This document shows positions 12,195 through 23,507 of a DNA stretch of 64,000 nt, one piece after another. Source of the stretch: Talpa occidentalis. Its lineage: Eukaryota > Chordata > Mammalia > Eulipotyphla > Talpidae. Position 1 is the first letter of the stretch, and the number at the start of each line of letters is the position of its first letter. Location of the stretch: positions 99,636,083 to 99,700,082 of the forward strand of contig NW_023604861.1 in NCBI RefSeq assembly GCF_014898055.3. The letters are read 5' to 3'. The notes under the pieces are model-generated. The model did not search any database and was not told where the DNA came from. It saw nothing but the letters and a program-made list of their open reading frames with translations. The position numbers were made by a program, and so were the translations under genes.

Positions 12195-13741
12195 GTACTT
12201 ATCAAAGTTGGCAACAAAGAGGGACTCACCAATACCCTGAAAGTGAAGGCAGAGAATGAATTTTGGGGACCTTTTCAAGGGCCATAGAAAAAAGTGTTGA
12301 GAGATTTCCTTGGGTTAGGTACCCAGCACTGAGGTGAGAAAATGCACTGAGGAATTCTTTTGTCTCCTAAGACCCTGAAGAGAATTTATGTGACAGTGAA
12401 TGTTGCCTGGTTAATGTGACACACCCGTAGCTAGCTCAGAGAGCAATTCCATGAAAGGAGACATCCGCCTTCTATTGAAGACTCGTTTACATTTTATTAC
12501 AAACTAGGAGTGAGGAGGATTCTTTTTGATTTTTTTCCTTTGGGGACTTTGAATCTAAACATGTCACTGCACAATGTCCTTAGTTTTATCCCTAATTTTA
12601 ACTTAGTAATTATTTAAACAAAAGCATGCCTTTCTGGTGAAATGTTCTTTCTTTGTTTAGCCTAGCTGGACAATATTTGAAAAGTTTGAGCAGGGTCTGT
12701 TCATCTTCTTTTGAGTTTTGTGAATGAAAGACAAATGCTCCAGGCCTTAAATAAATATATGGATTTGCAGACTAGTACAATGTAAATTAACTGCTGAGGT
12801 GAATTGTATCAACTTGCATCCTTCATTTGAGGTGTTTACATGTAGAGACTGCTAGGCAAATATTTTACTGCTAGGTAAAATATCCTGTGTCAAATGGTCC
12901 AGTCTTAAGTAAAACAACTGAATTTTACCACCATATGAGATTTATGGTAAAATTGTATGCAGAGTAAAATTATATTTTGAATGATTTTCCTGTCAACTAC
13001 ACTGTGTTTTCTATTCATAGGGAATTAACTGTGTTTGTTATGTTTCATGTTTGGTGCCAAAGTTTGAGGCTAAAAAGATGAATAATATCTCACCTCTACC
13101 TAACAGAAGCTTACTCTTTGGAGATGTGCTATTATACAGTTAAGCTCTGTTATGACACAGAGGGCAGAGGGACTGTGTTATGAGACACCTGGGAACACAG
13201 AGGGATGAACTCTGCTATTCAAGATGGAGAAACCAGGGGAGGTTCCACTGTGGAGACATTTCAGGTGTGCCTAGAAAGAGGAGAAAGAATTTTTTAACCA
13301 GAGATTACTGGTCTCCTGGGCAGAAGGAGCAGAAGTGTGAAAACATGTACTACTAAGAGAAATCATCCAAGAACAAGGACAGTAATGAAAAGAATGCAGC
13401 AGGTTCTAGAAAGTTAGGATGAGGGAGACTGTGGGGGTCTTTGGCTGCTACACAGAAAGGTGGGCTTTTCCATGTGGGCCTCTCAGAAGAGCAAATGTTA
13501 TATGCCCAGTAGTGCCAGGGAAAGTGAGAACTTGGAGAGAGCTAATAAGGGCCTATCTTCAATGGGAGCAGTAGAAATAGAGGGAAGGGAACTCTCTTCA
13601 AAGATATGATAGTCAAAGTGGCATCACAGGGCTTGGTGACCCTATTGGGAGCAGGGGAGGGTGGAGTGAGGAAGGTGGGAGCAAGAGAGAAAGACATCAA
13701 AACATCTGGTTTCTGATGATGATTTTATCAGAATTTGATAA
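12195..13741. other. Intron, mostly unrecognised
   Basis: Bases 13085-13570 look like a diverged old repeat but I cannot name it. The rest shows nothing specific. Confidence 0.35.
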
Positions 13742-14720
13742 TTTAGCCATGTCCTCTGGGGATGGACTTTAACATTATTTTGAACCTTTCTATTATATAT
13801 GCTATTGCAAAGTAATAGTGCATATTTATCATTTTTTACATGTTTGAATATATCTGTAGTGTAAAAATTCTGATAAAATTTGAAGGAGCTGCTGGTGGAG
13901 GAAACTGATTTTGAGTACCTATGGTCCACAGATGTCCAGACACTCCCAGCATTATAGGGATGGCATTTGGGGAAAGAAGTAGATTGGAGATTCTGATTTG
14001 AAATTTATCTAGACAAGGGGTCATTTTCTTTTTAATAAACTTTCTGATTTCATTGCTTACACTATAAGCAATTTAGAAAATAGAGATAAACACAAGAAAA
14101 AAATTAAATGACTCATAATTCAATCTCATGTTCTTCTTTTTTCATCTAATATGTTATTTTTTCCAGGTCATGAGAAATTCTTCAGAAACATCATTCCCTA
14201 TGATTGCATCATTCCATTGTATACCTTTAATTAAACTCTACCTTAAGTTTTAATTTTATTTATTTCATTTCTGAGTAAGATGTCACATGGTATAAATTAA
14301 AAAGATACAATGGGGTAGGTAGAGAAAATTCTCTCTCCCACCTTCTGTTCATCAGCTAAGAGATAAAGTACATTACCAGTTTTTTGTATGTTCTGCAGCT
14401 TTTTATTAATAAAACAATATGCCTTGGAGATTACTTGATATTTCACAAAGAGCTTCATTTTTTGTTTTTTTTTTTCTTAATTTTTTTATAACTGCCCAAT
14501 TCTAATCACATGGCTGTTTAGCCATGTCCTCTGGGGATGGACTTTTACATTATTTGTGCATTTTTATAATTTTTTAGATGTTTGACTATATCTGTAGTGT
14601 AAATTCTGAGACGTGAATGCAGTCAAAAGGCATGTGGTTTTGATAGATGCTAACTGCCAAATAACCCCCCACACCCCAGCCCCTCAAAAGATGTACCAAG
14701 TACCACTCCTTCTAGCAGTA
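13742..14720 (-). repeat. Old L1-like fragments with a local duplication
   Basis: Bases 14030-14720 resemble an old reverse L1 3' region. The segment 14518-14609 is repeated at 13742-13873: the first 28 bases (TTTAGCCATGTCCTCTGGGG onward) match exactly, then similarity resumes to TATCTGTAGTGTAAA after about 40 extra bases in the first copy. Confidence 0.5.
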
Positions 14721-16890
14721 TAGTAAGAAGAATACTTGCTCTGCTGTCCATTGTAGACTTCTGAAATCTCCCAACAGACTATGCAAAATGCACTCAGACA
14801 TTTCCCTGGGGTAAAGATCAGTTGCTTTCATCAGATTCTCAGAGGATCTCTGGTTTACTTAAAGATGTATAATCAAGGATATAGATAATAGTGGGAATCA
14901 GAAATATGCAGATCACTCAGAAAGTAATTTATAAACTCTTATTTATTCATGTTCATCATAATATCTGATTTTCCCACATCCAATCTATCTATTTTGCATA
15001 TTTTCTTATCCCCCAGACTCTCAAAAAAGCAAATGGATAGTTGATATTTAGTTCATGTAGACAACTTTAAGATGTACCACCCAACCTCCATTTGTTTTTT
15101 AATTTTCACTGATTTTGTAGGACCTGCACACATGGTGTCAATGTTATTTACTTGCAAATACTCAGCAGAATTTTCTAATCAGAACACATAAAGATGCTGT
15201 TAGAATTCAGTTACACAGACACCAGTTTACTGCTTCTTTATTAAATGCTTAGAGCATAATTATATAGCAATATAAATCTTTTAAATCAAGTTAAAATAGG
15301 TCTAGTAATAATAGTCTTCATTCAATCAATAGGTGTCCTAGGTAGGCATCTGTAGGTGTGAACAGAAACCTCAGGGCTTCTGCTGGCAGCAACCTCATGC
15401 ATTTTTGGCTGCATTCATTTTGGGAATTCTTTGAAGTTAGGAACGTACCCTGACAGAAATCAAGAAAGTGAAGATTAGGAAGGTTTTCGCTCCATTCTAA
15501 ATCAAATAAATGGATAAATCCTAACATGATAATGTGCAGATGGGGGCATGGGAAAGCACCATGTAGCCACCTGCACAAACCTCCTTCAGGCATTTAGAAG
15601 GACCCACCCCTGCCTTTCTTCCACCCCAAGTTGACTGCAGTGGTGAAAAGGAGATTTGCCTGTCTCTTTGTTTAGGCTCTGAGAAGAGGAACCTGGGGGT
15701 GGGTGGAGAGTCTCTCAGGTGTGCTGCTTGGCCTCACTGAGGGACTGGAGGAAACTTTTGTTTTACAGGAGTCACACAGGAGTGGGTTCACCACACTCCA
15801 CAGCCCAGCAGCACCATGAGAGTGGGTGGCTGGAAAGAGTCAGGGTTAGTCAGGCTGCAGTAGTGAGAGGTTGATTACAATGTTGAGTCTACTCTTCAGA
15901 GCCATAAAGACATAAAGTAGCTAAAGGAATCCTCAGGACACAAATGGCTATTTTTCCATTGCAGAGGCGGAGCTCCCTAACCTCTGCCCAGCTCCCCAGT
16001 GCCACCCTGGGCACTGGAACATCATGCCAGTTTAGTATACACTGTGAGGGCCTGGCTAAAAGTAAGGGACATAAGTATACACGTCACAGCCTTCCTTGTG
16101 TTCACACTCTGTACAGAATGATGGAACAGCTGTGGAGCTAGAGACCAGTCAGAAGCTCATCCCCTGAAATGCCCTTCTGAATGACCTTGGGCCTGTGTCA
16201 TCTAATGTGAATTTCCTCATCTGTAGCTTAAAAATTATGTTCCCTTTTCACAAGGTTGTTGTGAGTAAATGAGATGATGTGCCCATGAATTCATCCCTGT
16301 AATATTTATCGAACACCTTTTATGTGGTAGGCACTGCTGTGAGTCTGAAATTCAGTGGTGAGCAAGATGAGGTACCTGCCTTGATGCTTATATTTTCTGG
16401 GGATCTAGGCAATGAGCAAATAAATATGTGAAGTAATGTCAGGCCACATATGAAAAGATGGAAATGCTACCCTTGGTACCTGGCACCTACACAGTCAGTA
16501 TAAATCAATGTTATAGCAGTAGTTCCTGGCGAAAACTATGTCAAATTAACAGAATTGAGGTCTATTACCTCTAGTCTGGTGTGTGGGGCTGAGGGGCTAT
16601 GGCCAGGAGGCCATGGGTAGAAATGAGGATAACAGTAGTACCTGCCTCCAAGGGCTATGGGAAGGATGCTGGGAGAGAGCACAGCAGCGTGCTTAGTGCC
16701 GCATCCATAGTTTGTGCTCCAAATGGGAGTCTAGTTGTAGGAAGGAGAGGCAGAAGCAGAGAACTTTGCTCTGCCCCTGTAGTGGACAAGAAAAATGGGG
16801 CCACCCCTCCAGTGGGTTGCTTGCTCTTCGGTTAGGAAACCAGCTGATGACCCAAAGAGAGGGAAGAGAAGAATCAAGATGTAGAGGTGG
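14721..16890. other. Intron, mostly unrecognised
   Basis: About 16290-16450 (TATTTATCGAACACCTTTTA, GGTAGGCACTGCTGTGAG) is a small old interspersed relic. Nothing else stands out. Confidence 0.35.
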
Positions 16891-17166
16891 GGCCTCCCTG
16901 GTGGCGCAAGGGGTTAAGCACAGCACTGTGAAGCTATCAGCAGCCTCTGCAGCACAAGTTCGATCTCCAGCCAGCCAGGGAGCAACACACATGGCCCAAC
17001 AGACCTCTCCTGACTCGCCTGCTGCTCCCCTCAGCAGTGTATTTCAGTCAGTCTGCCTGTTCTGTTCCCCACTCTGTCTCTGGTGAATCCTCTCACCCCC
17101 ACCCCACAACTCTGGCCTACACCCCAGTTCTTGTATGCATAAATAAATCTTTTTTAAAAAAAAGAG
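16891..17166 (+). mobile_element. tRNA-derived SINE, older subfamily
   Basis: Begins GGCCTCCCTGGTGGCGCAAG, keeps a B-box-like GTTCGATCTCC and ends with CATAAATAAATC plus an A run. Duplication GTAGAGGTGG at 16881-16890 and 17167-17176. Confidence 0.9.
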
Positions 17167-18144
17167 GTAGAGGTGGGTTTATGGGTAACGGCAGGCTTGA
17201 GGCTGGAGCCAGAGAGGGAGACTGAGGCTGTGTGTATGTGGTGGCTGGAATGAAACCAGACTTGAGCACCATTTAGTTAGCTGCTTCCCTGGGCAGTGTG
17301 TGAGCTTCCCAAGGGCAACCAGTAGTAAGTCAACTCTCTCCCTCATCTCCCTGCCTCCTCAGGCTTCAAAAGAAAATTGATGAGCAAGGGCTAAAAGCCA
17401 AAGAACAGGAATCTGAAAGGAGGAGGGGCCTAAAGAAGTCAGCTACCAAAGAGGGACTTCGTCACTGGGAGACTGACCAAGTGGGATCAGGATGATCATA
17501 GGCAGCTTCTGAAGGTTTTCAGCTAGGCTGTAATGCTGATAGAAAAGAGACAGGGAACTCATCTACTCACTGTCCTCAGTAATGTTTACTGAGAGTTGAT
17601 TCTTACCAAGAAATAGTATTTGTTACAAGTTAGGGAAGTAATCTGGCATTGCTTCTAGTACCAAAAATTGACTCTGAGCTTGGTGACCCTGGGAATCTTA
17701 CTTTCTGAATCTTAGTATCTTAATCTCTCATGAAGTTTATATTTACCATGCAAATTAGTGTTGTATATGACTTGGAAAAAAGCAAATAATGGGTGAAAAA
17801 ACTGGGGGGGGGCTTATATTTCTATGGATAAGAAATGTGCCCACATGTAGTCAAGGTTTTATAGGGATACACGGATGGTTCCCAGAAAATAAGCTTCCTT
17901 TGTATGTGACTTTGTACCTTTGTCTGTGACTTCTATTCTCATGGTTGTAAGATGGCTGCTCCACCTCTAAGTAGAGTGTCCATTTCCAGGGAGGAAGAAG
18001 GGCAAGGATTTTAGCTTTTTTCTTGTAAAGTTTTATCTTTTTACGGTCAAGGGAAAGTTCCCCTGGGACTTCTTATGTTTCATTGGCCAGAACTGAATCA
18101 CATGGCCATCCCTGGCTGCAAAAGTCCTAGAAGGAGGGTGAGGG

Positions 18145-18150
18145 GTGTGT

Positions 18151-18196
<46 letters not shown>
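18145..18196 (+). repeat. (GT)n microsatellite
   Basis: About 52 bp of GT repeat with one GA interruption near the start. Likely length-variable. Confidence 0.95.
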
Positions 18197-18198
<2 letters not shown>

Positions 18199-18826
18199 TG
18201 TTTGTATTTTGTTGTTGTTAACTGGGCACATTACTACCATGTGAAGAAAATTAGTGCTCTGACAGTAAAAAAGGAGAGGAATGAGCATTAAGTAGGAGCA
18301 GTCCTTCAGAAACTATTTCACAAGACAGTAGTGAGGATTAACTGGGGTACTGTGTCTCCAATATATCCTGAGGGCCCAGCACACAGATGGACCCTTAATA
18401 AATGTTTCCTCTGGGAGGCACACTCACCATGGGATATCTGAAGCTGGAAATTGCTCTTTGGTGGAGATACTTTGGAAGCCACACTGAGCTCCAGTGGTCT
18501 CATTCTATGAAATCTCAATGGCCAGGATGTTTTACTTACGGTTTCCAACTCCAGTATCTGAAGTAGCTTAAAGCACAACCCGACACTCTAAACTTACGTG
18601 TACCTAAAGTTGAGTGACTTGGCTATCTAAATCTCTCTCCCACATACTTTTTCCAACCAACTTATACCCGTGCCATGTCCCTAGATTTTGTACTGTCACT
18701 ATCTGGCATTGTTGGCTTTGCTTATTTACTTGAATTGAAGGAATTACCTGTTGAGAACTTTACCACCTACAATAAAAACAAGGGTTTTCATGTTTTTTTC
18801 TCTTTTCCTGTTTCTATCATTTTCAG

Positions 18827-19009
18827 CCACCGGAAATGGTTATAGACCAAGTCAAAGCTTTTAAAAATATTCCTATCTATACCATCTCCTTCAATTACTA
18901 TGATGAGATTGCAAATGAATTTTTGAAAGAGCTTGCTTCTTTGACTGGAGGAGAATTTCATTGTTATAATTTTGCCTGCAAGGATGCCTTCCCACCAGCG
19001 ACTGTTCAG
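18827..19009 (+). CDS. VWA3B: VWA3B exon: end of VWA domain
   Basis: Acceptor TTTCTATCATTTTCAG ends at 18826 and donor CAG|GTAAGA follows 19009. The 183 bp are 61 codons, phase 0-0. PPEMVIDQVKAFKNIPIYT is the helix leading to the IPIYTISFNY strand, and ANEFLKELASLTGGEFHCYN is the last helix plus the G-G-x-F/Y strand common at the end of VWA domains. The end, ACKDAFPPATVQ, leaves the fold. This completes a VWA domain of about 170 residues over four exons. Confidence 0.92.
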
Positions 19010-19479
19010 GTAAGAGCTTGATGAGCTGAGAAGAACGCATTTTTGTAATTGAGCATTTTAGACTGGAGGCCCACTGACAAAATTAGTTTGGAAAACAGTA
19101 ATCACAAAGACAGATCTAGTAAGTGAATTGTGTCACAATGTGTATACCAATGTTTCTTAAAATGTGGTCCAAAGACCATCTGAGCTCAGGCACTTATAAA
19201 AATGCAGATTCCTGGATTCTACTTCAGAGCTACTAAATTAGACTCTAGGCATAGACACCCAGTAATATTTAATTAAGATATGCATTTTTTCTTCTAAACA
19301 ATTTATAATGGAAAGTATCAAAAATACACAAAATTAGAAAAGCATATGGACCCCCATGTATACATTAGTTACCCAACAATTATCAACATTTCGCCAAGCT
19401 TCCAGAATCCATTCTTTTAACAAGTATCCCAGGGGGTCCATATGTGAAGCCCGTTAACTAATGCTGTATGCAGACAATT

Positions 19480-20237
19480 GTGGGAAGTTTTAAAAAAATA
19501 CAAATGTCAGGTAGCTGTCTCCCGATGTCTTAGACTATGTAACTATGCAACCATCTGATAAAACAATTCATACTAATGGGAGAAAATTCTGCTCTCGGAT
19601 CTTGTCTGGGGAATATACTTTCAAGGATGTCCTGCTAGAGAATGTTTTTTGTGTCTTATTATCTGCCCTGAGAAGTGATCATAATTCCAGAACAAGTCAG
19701 AGCACTGACAAGTACTTGCATACGAGGAAACTACTGGAGTCTGGGGAAAGACTCACCCAAGAGGCTTGTAAGGAACAGTACTCTGACCTCACATAGGGTT
19801 TGGCATAGGGACTACTTGCCACAACTAGGCTGAAAAACCTCTTAATTCTACATGCATGGGGTAGAGTACACAGATCCACCTGAATCTTTCTTCAGTACTG
19901 GCAACAGCCAAGTAAGTGTTCCTCCAGTTCTGACTAGCAAATCTTAAATTCAATACCTGAAAGTATCAAACTCTTTCCAAGGAACTTAACTGCATCCCTG
20001 AACAAGGCCCCCAAATAATTATAAGAACAAAAATATCCACCACCCAACAAAGTAAAATTGACAATTTCTGGTATCTAGTCAAATAGTACAGAATATGCAA
20101 AGAAGCAGGAAAATGCAGGCCTAGAATAAGGAGAAAAAGCAAACAGAAAAATTAAGCATATGCAAACTGACTCAGATGTCAGTGTTAGATTAAATAATAA
20201 ATTGCTCAAAGACATGCAAAAGCTCTTTTGCTCATGC
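19480..20237 (+). repeat. Ancient L1/HAL1-like fragment
   Basis: AAATATCCACCACCCAACAA, CATATGCAAACTGACTCAGA and GCAAAGAAGCAGGAAAATGC recall the 5'/ORF1 part of old L1 or HAL1 elements. Divergent, no ORF. The SINE and SYF2 retrocopy landed at its end. Confidence 0.5.
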
Positions 20238-20251
20238 AAAAGTTCTAAATA

Positions 20252-20559
20252 GGGCCTCCCCGGTGGCGCAGCGGTTGAGCACTGGGTTGCAAAGCTGCTC
20301 GCGGCCTCTGCGGCGCCGGTTCGATCCCCGGCTGCTCCCCGGCCACCGGAGGAGGGTCCCACATGGCGCGCAGACCTCTCCTGCCGCCCGCTGCTCCCCT
20401 CAGCAGTGTACTTCGGTCCTTCTGCCTGCTCTGCTCCCTGCTCTAGCTCTGGTGAATTCTCTCACCCTCCTGCCCTTCTGACTGTACCCAGTGCATGTAT
20501 AAACAAAACAAACAAACAAATAAATAAATAAATAAAACATGCCTCTATTTAAAAAAAAA
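20252..20559 (+). mobile_element. tRNA-derived SINE, younger GC-rich subfamily, next to SYF2
   Basis: Retains perfect RNA polymerase III promoter elements: A box TGGCGCAGCGG (20264-20274) and B box GGTTCGATCCC (20318-20328). After the AAAT-rich tail it carries an extra ACATGCCTCTA (20537-20547) before the final A run, shared with the copy at 28728. Duplication AAAAGTTCTAAATA at 20238-20251 and 20560-20573. Confidence 0.93.
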
Positions 20560-20568
20560 AAAAGTTCT

Positions 20569-20589
20569 AAATAAAATTTAGCAAACTGA
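20569..20589 (+). repeat. Target-site duplication, left copy, of the SYF2 retrocopy
   Basis: A 21-bp sequence ending TTTAGCAAACTGA recurs exactly at 21603-21623 on the other side of the retrocopy. Its first five bases overlap the right-hand duplication (20560-20573) of the adjacent SINE, so the two insertions used almost the same A-rich site. Confidence 0.9.
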
Positions 20590-21602
20590 GAGGTTGCAAT
20601 GGCGGCTGAAGCGCTGGTTGAGAAGGTGCCTTTGGACAGTGCGGAGGAGCAGCAGCCCGTCGCAGCGACCGAGGAGCTGGCAGCCCAGAAGCGCGAGCAG
20701 AGACTGCGCAAATTCCGGGAGTTGCACCTGAAGCGGAACGAAGCTCGTAAATTAAATCACCAGGAAGTTGTGGAAGAAGACAAAAGACTTAAGCTACCTG
20801 CAAATTGGGAAGCCAAGAAAGCTCGTTTGGAATGGGAACTACAGGAAGAAGAAAAGAAAAAGGAATGTGCAGCAAGGGGGGAAGACTATGAGAAAGTAAA
20901 GTTGCTGGAAATCAGTGCAGAAGATGCAGAAAGATGGGAGAGGAAAAAGAAGAGAAAAAACCCTGATCTGGGATTTTCAGATTATGCTGCTGCCCAGTTA
21001 CGCCAGTATCATCGGTTGACCAAGCAGATCAAACCTGACATGGAAACTTATGAGAGGTTGAGGGAAAAGCATGGAGAAGAGTTTTTCCCAACATCCAATA
21101 ATCTTCTTCATGGAACACACGTACCTTCCACAGAGGAAATTGATAGGATGGTCATAGATCTGGAAAAACAAATTGAAAAACGAGACAAATATAGCCGGAG
21201 ACGTCCTTATAATGATGATGCAGATGTCGACTACATTAATGAGAGGAATGCCAAGTTCAACAAGAAGGCAGAAAGATTCTATGGGAAATATACAGCTGAA
21301 ATTAAACAGAATTTGGAAAGAGGGACAGCTGTGTAATCCCTTCAGGAACTGTTTGGAAGCTTGAGAATAAAGTGAAGCTTTCTGCTAGCAAATTCTACTT
21401 CTGGTAAACCAGAACTCAAATCTATGCCTTCACACTTAGCATTTAGAAATAAATGTTTTTACTTAAACATATACTTTCATGGATATTTCCACATTTTTGT
21501 GCTTGGATATAAGATGTATTTCTTGTAGTGTACTTGTTTTGTAAAAATCTACTTTGTATAAATTCTAATTATATTATTTTTCTATGTATTTAAAAAAAAA
21601 TA
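20590..21602 (+). pseudogene. SYF2: SYF2 processed retrocopy with intact full-length ORF
   Basis: An uninterrupted ORF at 20599-21336 encodes 245 residues recognisable as SYF2 (p29/GCIP-interacting), a small nuclear pre-mRNA splicing factor of the NTC/XAB2 complex in the spliceosome. The body ([52 protein letters not shown] at the C-terminus) is near the known mammalian protein, whose length is about 243; the N-terminal 25 residues differ most. It has no introns, a 9-nt 5' UTR, about 255 nt of 3' UTR with AATAAA at 21366 and 21449, a short A-rich tail, and 21-bp direct repeats at 20569-20589 and 21603-21623. These are the marks of LINE-1 mediated retrocopying. It lies in a VWA3B intron in sense orientation. 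With no disabling change it is either young or under selection; expression is unknown. Confidence 0.92.
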
Positions 21603-21623
21603 AAATAAAATTTAGCAAACTGA
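21603..21623 (+). repeat. Target-site duplication, right copy, of the SYF2 retrocopy
   Basis: Exact match to 20569-20589 directly after the A-rich tail of the SYF2 retrocopy. Confidence 0.9.
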
Positions 21624-21890
21624 AGTTAATAATATATTAAAAGTCTAATATATACTGACTCAATTTGGTATATCCCAGAAATGCAGGGTTGGTTTAACAT
21701 TTGAAAATCAATGCATAATTTACCATATTAACATATTTTTTAAAACTTTTATAATCATCTCAATTAATGCATAAAACATGTTGAAAAAGTCTAAGATATG
21801 TTTCTGATAAAAGCTCCCAATGGGAGGAGAAGAATTAAGGGGATGATGAGGAAGACAGATCAAGATGGGATATGAAAAAACTTTGGGAGT

Positions 21891-22155
21891 GGGCCTCGCT
21901 GGTGCGCAAGGGATTAAGATGCAACCTATGAAGCTATCCACAGCCTCTGCAGCATGAGTTTGATCCCCGGCCGGCCAGGGAGTAACCCACATGGCGCAGC
22001 AGACCTCTCCTGACTTGCCCGCAGCTCCCCTCAGCAGTGTATTTCAGCCAATCTAACTGTACTGTTGCCCACCCTGGTGAATCCTCTCACCCTCCCACAT
22101 ATCTAGCCTGTACCCCAGTTCTTGTATTCATAAATAAATATATCTTTAAAAAAAA
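21891..22155 (+). mobile_element. tRNA-derived SINE, older subfamily
   Basis: Head GGGCCTCGCTGGTGCGCAAG has a one-base loss in the A box; tail CATAAATAAATATATC. Duplication AAAAACTTTGGGAGT directly before 21891 and after 22155. Confidence 0.9.
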
Positions 22156-22429
22156 GAAAAACTTTGGGAGTAATAGATTTGCTTTTATTTTGATTACAAT
22201 AATAATTTCACAGGTGTGAATGTCAAAACTGTACAAACAGCCCACTTTGCATACATTTAGTTTATAGTCTATGGATTAGATCTTAATAAAGGCCATTTAA
22301 AATGGAATAACATGAACTACATAAAATTATTTAGATTCTTCTTTTCCTGGTTTTTTTTCTGTTGGAAATATTTGAAATGTAAACTCTTTAGTTCATTGTC
22401 ATAATGTATTCACTTTTTCATTTTGATAG

Positions 22430-22560
22430 AATGAAGATCTGATTCTTTTAATGGAAGAAATGGAGCAGGGACGCAGTGACCTGGAGAAGGTGCAAAACCT
22501 TTATTCCGAATCCTTGATCATGGACTGGTGGTACAATGGAGAGAAGGAAGGCGACACTAA
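22430..22560 (+). CDS. VWA3B: VWA3B exon after the VWA domain
   Basis: Acceptor CATTTTGATAG ends at 22429 and donor CTAA|GTGAGC follows 22560. The 131 bp give 43 codons plus two bases (phase 0-2), beginning NEDLILLMEEMEQGRSDLEK and ending NGEKEGDT with the split lysine AA/G. The first half is an acidic amphipathic helix; LIMDWWYNGE is aromatic and probably a conserved contact. The exon lies between a + strand SINE (21891-22155) and a - strand SINE (23217-23507), so it sits in an inverted-repeat setting. Confidence 0.9.
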
Positions 22561-23216
22561 GTGAGCACACCAAACCACCTGAGCTTCCCATGGCTGAGGG
22601 TCCTCCAGATGCTCTGTTCACTGTCCTTGACATTCCTTTTTCCTGAAGTGCTTAGAAAGATTTCTTTGAATGAAATGAATCACATAGTATAATTGTGTTA
22701 GGATTAATTGTAAGCAAAGAGAATACATAATCTAATAATTAGAAACAATGGGCTTAAGGAGACCTCATGTTCAGCTTTACATGTAAATGCTGATATCCTT
22801 ACATGGCCCCTAAAAGCAGTGTTGAATTTCATTTCCACCCAGTGTGGACAGACCCCAACCCAAGCAGTCGCAAAGCTGAGCCCCAGTGCTGTGTAGTGAA
22901 GGAGATTTACTCAGGGGCCTGGGATCCAAGGTCTGCCCTTCACTCTGTGTGACCTTGGTGGATCTGTAACTTCTCTGTACATCCATCCATTGCTATGGGG
23001 CTCAGTTTCCTCATCTTTAAGATGGTGGCTGTGGCAGTAGGATTTGGGATAGACGACTTCTCAGTTTTTCCCCCATCCTAAATTCTAGTAATTTTAAACA
23101 AAAGTCAAAACCTTCCCCAACACTCAGAAAATGTGTCAGATCTTTTCAAAATGGTTTAGTGTTGTAAGGATATTCAAGCACCACAGTTTCATATAAATGC
23201 CCTATCAGGAATTGTG

Positions 23217-23507
23217 GTTTTTTGTTTTTTTTTTAAAGATTTATGTATTTATTATTTATACAAGCACTGGGTACAGACAGAAGCGCGGGAGGGTGAGAGA
23301 ATTCACCAGAGTCAGAGCGAGGAGCAGAGCAGGCAGAAGGATGGAAGTACACTGCTGAGGGGAGCAGCGGGTGTGGCAGGAGGGGTCTGCGTGCCATGTG
23401 GGACCCTCCTCCGGTGGCCGGGGAGCAGCCGGGGATCGAACCGGCGCTGCAGAGGCTGCGGGCAGCTTCGCAACCCAGCGCTCAACTGCTGCGCCACCGG
23501 GGAGGCC
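23217..23507 (-). mobile_element. tRNA-derived SINE, younger GC-rich subfamily
   Basis: Reverse copy ending GCGCCACCGGGGAGGCC, with duplication CAGGAATTGTG at 23206-23216 and 23508-23518. Opposite in orientation to the copies at 20252 and 21891, with exon 22430-22560 between. Confidence 0.92.

Noticed and set aside
16599..17225. Overlapping open frames of up to 124 residues
   Set aside because: The frames read through the SINE at 16891 and reflect its composition.
20264..20330. Possible tRNA gene with perfect A and B boxes
   Set aside because: It is the head of a SINE with a long non-tRNA body, poly(A) tail and target duplications; the same head occurs at 60934 and elsewhere.
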